From positions 1 to 60,068 of the forward strand of contig JAFZWQ010000022.1 of the NCBI GenBank assembly GCA_017617235.1: DNA of 60,068 bases, read 5' to 3'. This DNA comes from Bacteroidaceae bacterium. Lineage in GTDB: Bacteria > Bacteroidota > Bacteroidia > Bacteroidales > Bacteroidaceae. The position numbers were made by a program, and so were the translations under genes. The notes below the pieces were generated by a model, which saw nothing but the letters and a program-made list of their open reading frames with translations, did no database searches and was not told the DNA's origin. Of this stretch, positions 54,354 through 60,068 are shown in pieces. Every line of letters begins with the position of its first letter. Within the stretch, counting starts at the first letter, position 1.

Positions 54354-57300
54354 ATGAGAAAACATTGCCTCACATTGCTCCTGTTGCTTGTATGTCGAGT
54401 CGCAGGAGCCCAAACCTTGCGAACCGATTTCGTGAACCCCTTCATCGGCACCGAGGGAATGGGACACACCTTCCCAGGAGCCTGTGCCCCCTTTGGCATC
54501 GTGCAGCTGTCGCCCGATACCGACACCATTCCGCACAGCGTTAATGGTCATTATCAGGGACGCGTTTACGAGTACTGTGCTGGGTATCAGCATACCGACA
54601 ATACCATCGTGGGCTTCAGTCATACCCACCTTAGCGGTACGGGCCATTCCGACCTGGGCGACCTGCTCATCATGCCCCAGACGGGTGCCCTGCAGCTGAA
54701 TCCCGGCACAGCGGAGAATCCCGATGGAGGTTATCGTCAGCGCTTCTCGCACGAAACGGAAAAGGCTCATCCTGGTTACTACGAGGTCGTGTTGGCCGAT
54801 AATGGCGTAAAGGCACAGTTGACGGCTACCCCGCGTGTGGGTGTTCATCAATATACCTTTCCCAAGGATGCCGACTGTCAGCGCATCATCCTCGACCTGA
54901 CGCATGGCATCTATAACTATGATGGCAAGGTGCTGTGGTCGACCCTGCGTGTCGAGAACGACACCCTGTTGACGGGCTACCGCATTACAGATGGTTGGGC
55001 ACGCAGCAACTATACCTATTTCGCCATTTCCTTCAGCAAACCTATCAAGAATTATGGTTATGCCGATAAGAAAAGGGAACCCTACGGCGGTTTCTGGGGT
55101 AAGTTCGATATTCATCACAACTTCCCCGACATTGCTGGGCGTACGGTAGTTTCCTACTTCGAGTTCGACCCACAGACCTCAGCGGCGAACACTCAACTGG
55201 TTGTTAAGGTTGCCTTGTCCGCTGTCTCAACGGAAGGTGCCAAACGAAACTTGCAAGCTGAGGCCGCAGGCAAATCCTTCGATGAAATCGCAGAAAATAC
55301 GCGCAATACGTGGGAACGCGAACTGAGCGTTGTGGATTGCGAAGGAACTGCTGACCAAAAGGCGATGCTCTACACCTCGCTCTACCACACGATGATTAAC
55401 CCTTCCATCTATATGGATGTCGACCGACGGTATCGAGGTTTGGATGGAAACATTCACGTGGCCAAGGATTTCGACAACTACACCGTCTTCTCCATCTGGG
55501 ATACTTATCGGGCCGAGCATCCGTTGCTGGGCCTGCTGAAACCTTCACGCAACACCAACATGGTACGCTCCATGATTGCCCACCAGCAGCAGAACATCGT
55601 GGGCATGTTGCCAGTGTGGAGCCTGATGGGTAACGAAGGGTGGTGCATGACGGGCTATCACGCCGTTACGGTGCTGGCCGACGCTCTGGCCAAAGGTGCG
55701 AAACTGAATGCCGACGAGGCTCTGAAGGCGATGGTGGCAACAGCCAACAACCGCTATCTGTCCAGCATCAGTGATTATCGTCGCTTTGGCTATGTTCCTT
55801 ACGACAAGGACGGTACAGCAGCTTCGAACACGCTCGAATATGCGTTCGACGATTGGACCATCTATCGTGCAGCCCGCTTGCTGGGGCGCGACGACATTGC
55901 CTTTGAATTCCAACAGCGTGCCCAGAACTATCGTAACACCTTCGACCCAACCATCGGATTTGCTTCGCCCCGCTATCGCAACGGTAAGTTCAAGGCCGAC
56001 CTCGACCCCTACCAGACCTATGGCGAGGGATTCATCGAAGGCAATGCTTGGAACTTCTCGTTCCATGTGCCGCACGATGTGCGCGGTCTGATTCGTTGCA
56101 TGGGAGGCGAGACAGTTTTCTTGGACAAACTCAACCGGCTCTTCGAGATGGATTTGCCTGAAAAATACTATGCCGACAACGAGGACATCACGGCCGAATG
56201 TCTTATCGGCGGCTATGTTCATGGCAACGAGCCCAGTCACCATGTGCCCTACCTCTATGCCTGGACCTCTACTCCTTGGAAGACCCAACAGTGGCTTCGC
56301 GTCATCATGAATCAGATGTATCGCAACCACATCCGTGGCCTTGGCGGCAACGATGATTGTGGACAGATGTCGGCTTGGTACATCTTCTCGGCCATGGGCT
56401 TCTATCCCGTTTGTCCGGGTTCCGACCAGTATGTGATGGGAGCGCCCTATCTGCCTTACATGAAGGTTACGCTGGAGAACGGCAAGGCCATAGAGATACG
56501 TGCGCCCAAGGTGAGCGATAAGAACCGTTATGTGAAGTCGGTTCGCTTGAATGGTCAGCCGTATTCCAAGCTGTATTTCACCCACAAGCAGCTGACGCAG
56601 GGTTGTGTCATCGAGTTTGAGATGGCAGCGAAACCCAACACCAAGAGGGGACTTTCGTCCGCCGACAAACCTTATTCCCTGTCCGACGAGTTGCAATCGG
56701 CTGGTGCTTCCATCGCCCGTCGCATGAGTACGGAACTATCTGCCGAGGACCTGCGATGGAACGCACACCTGCAGGCCATTAACTTTAACGACAAGGCGCC
56801 CAAAACGAAGGGCTCACAAATCTATCATTCGCTCATTCCCAATCCCGATCCCTATATCCGCAGTGTGGCTCGCGAGGTAATGAAGTGTCTGTACTTCACC
56901 CCCGAAGACAGCATTCCGATGTTGGAAACATTGGATTACATCCTGCGCGACGCGAAAGGTGTTTCGTGGAAGGATGGCGGCAACGGACACGTCAGCATTA
57001 CTTATACGACGGGACACGTCGAAGGGGCATTTGTCGATAACGATACGGCACGTGTGGACTTCGAGACCCGTGGTGTGTTGCTGCATGAACTTACGCATGC
57101 CTTCCAACTGGAGCCACAGGGCATTGGTCCCTATGGAGGCCCCAATCATGCCGTATGGGAAATGGTGGAGGGAACGGCTGATGCCGTGCGTGTGGCCTGT
57201 GGAGGTTTCCATGGTGAACCCGACCGTCCGAAGGGTGGCAGTTACCACGATGGCTATCGTTACGTGGGATACTTTTTTAATTGGGTACGTGAAACGAAAG

Positions 57301-57443
57301 ACCCTGATTTCATCCGCAAAATGAACCAGTCGTGCCTGGTGGTTGTTCCTTGGTCGTGGGACGGAGCCGTCAGCTATGCCTTGGGTGCTGGTCACACTAT
57401 CGATGCCCTCTGGCAGGAATACCTGCGGGCTATGGGTGATTAA
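54354..57443 (+). CDS. GH92 alpha-mannosidase fused to a BSP-type metallopeptidase domain
   Basis: 1029 residues from ATG 54354 (signal MRKHCLTLLLLLVCRVAGAQ); the frame extends upstream inside the dehydrogenase gene. Residues about 25-760 are a complete GH92: VNPFIGTEGMGHTFPGACAPFG, GFSHTHLSGTGHSDLGD, WDTYRAEHPL, GNEPSHHVPYLYAW and NDDCGQMSAWYIFSAMGFYPV. GH92 enzymes are calcium-dependent exo-alpha-mannosidases. Residues about 795-1029 resemble plant basic secretory protein peptidases (BSP), with the zinc motif LLHELTHAFQ near 910, a Glu in WEMVEGTADAVRV and GYRYVGYFFNW. Bacteroidota BSP domains usually occur alone or with binding modules. The join suggests action on mannosylated glycoproteins. 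Confidence 0.9.
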   Translation: MRKHCLTLLLLLVCRVAGAQTLRTDFVNPFIGTEGMGHTFPGACAPFGIVQLSPDTDTIPHSVNGHYQGRVYEYCAGYQHTDNTIVGFSHTHLSGTGHSDLGDLLIMPQTGALQLNPGTAENPDGGYRQRFSHETEKAHPGYYEVVLADNGVKAQLTATPRVGVHQYTFPKDADCQRIILDLTHGIYNYDGKVLWSTLRVENDTLLTGYRITDGWARSNYTYFAISFSKPIKNYGYADKKREPYGGFWGKFDIHHNFPDIAGRTVVSYFEFDPQTSAANTQLVVKVALSAVSTEGAKRNLQAEAAGKSFDEIAENTRNTWERELSVVDCEGTADQKAMLYTSLYHTMINPSIYMDVDRRYRGLDGNIHVAKDFDNYTVFSIWDTYRAEHPLLGLLKPSRNTNMVRSMIAHQQQNIVGMLPVWSLMGNEGWCMTGYHAVTVLADALAKGAKLNADEALKAMVATANNRYLSSISDYRRFGYVPYDKDGTAASNTLEYAFDDWTIYRAARLLGRDDIAFEFQQRAQNYRNTFDPTIGFASPRYRNGKFKADLDPYQTYGEGFIEGNAWNFSFHVPHDVRGLIRCMGGETVFLDKLNRLFEMDLPEKYYADNEDITAECLIGGYVHGNEPSHHVPYLYAWTSTPWKTQQWLRVIMNQMYRNHIRGLGGNDDCGQMSAWYIFSAMGFYPVCPGSDQYVMGAPYLPYMKVTLENGKAIEIRAPKVSDKNRYVKSVRLNGQPYSKLYFTHKQLTQGCVIEFEMAAKPNTKRGLSSADKPYSLSDELQSAGASIARRMSTELSAEDLRWNAHLQAINFNDKAPKTKGSQIYHSLIPNPDPYIRSVAREVMKCLYFTPEDSIPMLETLDYILRDAKGVSWKDGGNGHVSITYTTGHVEGAFVDNDTARVDFETRGVLLHELTHAFQLEPQGIGPYGGPNHAVWEMVEGTADAVRVACGGFHGEPDRPKGGSYHDGYRYVGYFFNWVRETKDPDFIRKMNQSCLVVVPWSWDGAVSYALGAGHTIDALWQEYLRAMGD

Positions 57444-57450
57444 CCTACGT

Positions 57451-58266
57451 TTATAACTTTTCTCCGCATTGCGAACAAAACTTGTCCCCCTTGCGAACTT
57501 TGGCATCGCAACGGGGGCAACGTCCGTTGCGCACTGGGTCGTTGGTGGTGTTGATGAACGAAGCGGTAACAATGCCTCCGGGAACAGCAATAAGTGTGTA
57601 GCCCAACAGCATGATGAAGGACGAGAGCAACCGACCGACGGGTGTGGCAGGCGTGATGTCGCCATAGCCCACGGTGCTGAGGGTGGTGATGGCCCAGTAG
57701 ATGCTGGTGCCAATATCGCGGAAGGCACTGTCCGGTTGTCCACTTTCGATGATGAACATGAGCGTTCCCAGACAGATTACGAGGACGAATACGAAGAGGA
57801 AATAGACTGCAATCTTGTGGAAACTGCGTCCGATGGCTTGCAGTAACAACTCTCCTTCGTTCAGGAACGAGAAGAGACGGAAAATACGGAAGATGCGGAT
57901 GAAACGTATGCTTCGTAGGATGAGCAGATAACGTGCACCGGGAAGGAAGAAGGCCAAGTATGGCGGCAATACTGCCATCAGATCGATGATGCCCCATCCT
58001 CCCAAGGCATAGGCACGACGGCTCTCAGCACTGTAGAGACGGGCAATGTATTCGATTGTGAACAGCACAGTGAGCAGACCTTCCAGCACACCGAGGCTGA
58101 ATTTCAGCCAGTAGGGTAGTGAGGGACTGCTCTCAATGAAAAGTATAATCAGGCTGACGGCAATGGCGATGGTCAGTACAATGTCGAATCGACGACCTGC
58201 AGGCGTGTCGTCATCAAAGATGATGGAGCGGAGATGTTCCCTCTTTAACCATATGGGACGTTTCAT
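57451..58266 (-). CDS. Voltage-gated-type potassium channel with C-terminal zinc ribbon
   Basis: 271 residues from ATG 58266; a promoter box at 58299-58306 rules out the longer frame. Six membrane helices with a voltage-sensor-like S4 (RYLLILRSIRFIRIFRIFRLF), then the pore with selectivity filter TVGYGD in ITTLSTVGYGDITPATPVG near residue 187. The C-terminus is short and ends in CPRCDAKVRKGDKFCSQCGEKL, a four-cysteine zinc ribbon. KvAP-like channels conduct K+ across the inner membrane. The gene is monocistronic and convergent with GH92, whose stop lies 7 bases away. Confidence 0.92.
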   Translation of the reverse strand: MKRPIWLKREHLRSIIFDDDTPAGRRFDIVLTIAIAVSLIILFIESSPSLPYWLKFSLGVLEGLLTVLFTIEYIARLYSAESRRAYALGGWGIIDLMAVLPPYLAFFLPGARYLLILRSIRFIRIFRIFRLFSFLNEGELLLQAIGRSFHKIAVYFLFVFVLVICLGTLMFIIESGQPDSAFRDIGTSIYWAITTLSTVGYGDITPATPVGRLLSSFIMLLGYTLIAVPGGIVTASFINTTNDPVRNGRCPRCDAKVRKGDKFCSQCGEKL

Positions 58267-58298
58267 GTTCTGATTCGTTTGCGTTGGTATTATGGTGG

Positions 58299-58306
58299 CA
58301 AATATA
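58299..58306 (-). promoter_or_regulatory. -7 box of the potassium channel gene
   Basis: TATATTTG on the minus strand, 32 bases before ATG 58266. No TTTG is seen at the -33 distance. Confidence 0.55.
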
Positions 58307-58413
58307 CGAAAAATTATAAAAAACTGTGCATTTTTCGTTGGATGTAGATAAGAATGTTGTACATTTATAGCGTCAAACACGATTTTTTATCCTTTTAAGC
58401 CATAAATAAAGCA

Positions 58414-60068
58414 ATGAAAAAGTTGTTTTTAGTCGCATGGATGGCCCTGATGGGACTGCAGTTGAGTGCACAGAATGTAACCGTTAGCAAGGCCAAGTTC
58501 CAACAAGGTGACGACATGAATTGGGCTAAGCCCGAGATGGACGATGCCACATGGAGCGATATAGACATTACAAAGCAATGGGACAAGCAGGGTTTCTCCC
58601 AGAACACGAAAGCTTACGCCTGGTATCGCATCCACGTGACGATTCCTCGAAGCGTGTTTCAGGGTTCCGACCAGCAGAATGCCCTTGTCTTCAACCTGCC
58701 CATGGTTGACGATGCGGATGAATGCTACCTAAACGGCAAGCTGATAGGCACTACAGGTCGTATGCCGACCAATCCTGCTGGCTTTTTCTGTGGCGTTAAC
58801 GTTGTTCAGAACTTTGTGGTGGATGTCAAGAAGGATGGTCTTCGCCTGGATGCAGACAACGTGGTAGCTGTGCGTGTCTATAACCGAGGCGGTTCGGGCG
58901 GTTTGTACAACAACCCCTTGATAGTATCCTGCCCCAAAGCTGCTGATGGACTCTCCATGAGCCTTATAGAAGATAGTAACGGACAGTCCCATTGCGATGT
59001 GGAGATAGGTACTGCTTATGCCTCTGCTACCAGCGGAACATTTACTGTCACTCTGACCGACCGTGAAACGGGAGACAAGATAAGCACGCTGACCAAGAAA
59101 CTTTCCATTAAACGTGGTAAGCCTGCACGCATTTCCGTGCCCTACGACAAGAGGAAGATGTGCCTGCTGACAGCGACTTATACCGATGCCAAGACTGGAA
59201 AGGTGCTTACTGAGAGTAAACAGCTGAAATACGTTCTGACGCCAGCAGCTCCCGCCACACCTCGCTTCAACGGAGCTCCTGTCTGGGGTGTGCGTCCAGG
59301 CTCTCCCGTCATCTATCGCTTCCCCGTATCGGGTGAACGGCCCATGAAGTTCACCTGCAGCAACCTGCCCGCAGGACTCCAACTGACAGAAAACGGCGTG
59401 CTGAGCGGAAAGATTGACCGCGCTGGCAACCTGACCTTCACCGTCGTAGCCGAGAATGCAAAGGGTAAAGCCTCACAGGAGTTCACCTTGAAGGTAGGCG
59501 CAGACATGATTGGTCAAACACCTCCTATGGGTTGGAACTCGTGGAACTGCTGGGGATTGACTGTAACGCAGGAGAAGGTGATTTCCTCGGCACAGGCGCT
59601 TATCGACAAAGGTTTGGCCGACTATGGCTATAGCTACATTAATATAGATGACGGCTGGGAAGCTCCTGAGCGCAATGCCGACGGCACGCTTGATGCCAAC
59701 GAGAAGTTCCCCTCGATGAAGGGACTTGTCGATTGGCTCCATGAGCGCGGACTGAAATTTGGCATCTACAGCTCGCCTGGAGCAACCACTTGTGGCGGCT
59801 ATCTGGGCAGTCTCGGCCACGAGAAGGAGGATGCTGAGGTCTGGAACAAATGGGGTGTGGATTACCTGAAATACGACTGGTGCAGCTATGAGAATGTGCG
59901 TGTCCAAGAGAACGACTATGGTTTTGCCAGCTGTCTGCGCCCCCATTTGCTAATGCAGAAGTACTTGCGCCAGCAGCCTCGCGACATCTTCTACAGCCTT
60001 GGCCCCTTGGGCGGCACGCAGGTTTATCTGTGGGGCGTGTATTGTGATGGTAACAGTTGGCGTACGGC
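58414..60068 (+). CDS. GH27 alpha-galactosidase with N-terminal jelly-roll domain, 3' end missing
   Basis: 551 residues are visible from ATG 58414 before the window ends. A signal peptide (MKKLFLVAWMALMGLQLSAQ) is followed by a GH2-like sugar-binding domain (about 25-175: YAWYRIHVTIPRSVF, DADECYLNGKLIG), a middle beta region and a putative-Ig segment (GLQLTENGVLSG near 325), then the GH27 barrel: TPPMGWNSWNCWGLTV near 370, YGYSYINIDDGWE near 408, LKFGIYSSPGATTCGGYLGS near 447 and VDYLKYDWCSYE near 485, whose first Asp is the nucleophile. It releases alpha-linked galactose outside the cytoplasm. The remaining barrel and C-terminus lie beyond the window. Confidence 0.9.
   Translation, partial: MKKLFLVAWMALMGLQLSAQNVTVSKAKFQQGDDMNWAKPEMDDATWSDIDITKQWDKQGFSQNTKAYAWYRIHVTIPRSVFQGSDQQNALVFNLPMVDDADECYLNGKLIGTTGRMPTNPAGFFCGVNVVQNFVVDVKKDGLRLDADNVVAVRVYNRGGSGGLYNNPLIVSCPKAADGLSMSLIEDSNGQSHCDVEIGTAYASATSGTFTVTLTDRETGDKISTLTKKLSIKRGKPARISVPYDKRKMCLLTATYTDAKTGKVLTESKQLKYVLTPAAPATPRFNGAPVWGVRPGSPVIYRFPVSGERPMKFTCSNLPAGLQLTENGVLSGKIDRAGNLTFTVVAENAKGKASQEFTLKVGADMIGQTPPMGWNSWNCWGLTVTQEKVISSAQALIDKGLADYGYSYINIDDGWEAPERNADGTLDANEKFPSMKGLVDWLHERGLKFGIYSSPGATTCGGYLGSLGHEKEDAEVWNKWGVDYLKYDWCSYENVRVQENDYGFASCLRPHLLMQKYLRQQPRDIFYSLGPLGGTQVYLWGVYCDGNSWRT

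Noticed and set aside
55545-56696. Antisense frame (383 codons) inside the GH92 gene
   Set aside because: The sense strand codes a complete GH92 domain there; the antisense product matches nothing known to me.

Overview
The window reads as chromosome from a Bacteroidota gut or rumen bacterium, most likely Prevotella or a close relative (order Bacteroidales). The signs are: TAnnTTTG -7 promoter boxes with TTTG/TTG about 20 bases upstream and almost no Shine-Dalgarno sequences; a type IX secretion lipoprotein (PorE-like) plus several exported proteins with short type-IX-like C-terminal tails; Bacteroidota-type glycosidases (GH97, GH92, GH43, GH2, GH27); an AraC regulator with a membrane N-terminus; and TatAC without TatB. 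No rRNA, tRNA, IS element, prophage or CRISPR was recognised. Genus is an inference.

Layout. 1-9.2 kb: two near-identical VanX-type D,D-dipeptidase genes (the first cut by the window edge) bracket a DUF3089 hydrolase, xanthine phosphoribosyltransferase and a partner-switching signalling set: a STAS-kinase fusion, an SLC13 permease, a sensor with fused PP2C phosphatase and RsbW-like ATPase, a stand-alone STAS protein and a CX5R phosphatase. 9.2-21.6 kb: an exported HExxH protein, rplS, a CvfB-like S1 protein, a LolD-like ATPase, a CPA2 antiporter, asd, a PAP2-fold protein that has lost both catalytic histidines, porE and topB. 21.7-24.8 kb: a 21-bp tandem repeat and a GH43/LamG enzyme. 24.8-28.7 kb: a compact cluster in which a NapH-NapG-like iron-sulfur protein carrying an internal Tat motif and a Tat-lipoprotein aldo/keto reductase are followed by tatA and tatC. 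28.7-35.5 kb: beta-mannosidase, a TIGR04076 protein, xylBA (minus strand) and mscS. 35.7-42 kb (minus): nanA, a NanM-like/sodium symporter fusion and GH97, then an unknown membrane protein. 42.1-44.1 kb: groES-groEL behind a candidate sigma-54 promoter. 44.2-49.6 kb: a fucose operon (L-GalDH-like reductase, amidohydrolase, fucI, fucP, mutarotase). 49.7-60 kb: a CotH-like protein, an unlisted 55-residue membrane protein with its own good promoter, an AraC regulator broken at a run of nine C, a zinc alcohol dehydrogenase, a GH92 mannosidase fused to a BSP metallopeptidase, a potassium channel and a truncated GH27 alpha-galactosidase.

How the genes work together. Much of the window serves use of plant and host glycans: xylose, fucose, sialic acid, mannose, galactose and arabinose routes are all represented, but there is no SusC/SusD pair, so these are peripheral enzymes rather than complete polysaccharide utilisation loci. 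The two systems most worth follow-up are the Tat-linked redox cluster at 24.8-28.7 kb, which suggests quinol-driven reduction outside the cytoplasm, and the STAS/PP2C/ATPase set at 2.3-8.4 kb. A related set of intergenic hairpin repeats (17.65, 35.61 and 53.13 kb) sits mainly between convergent genes.
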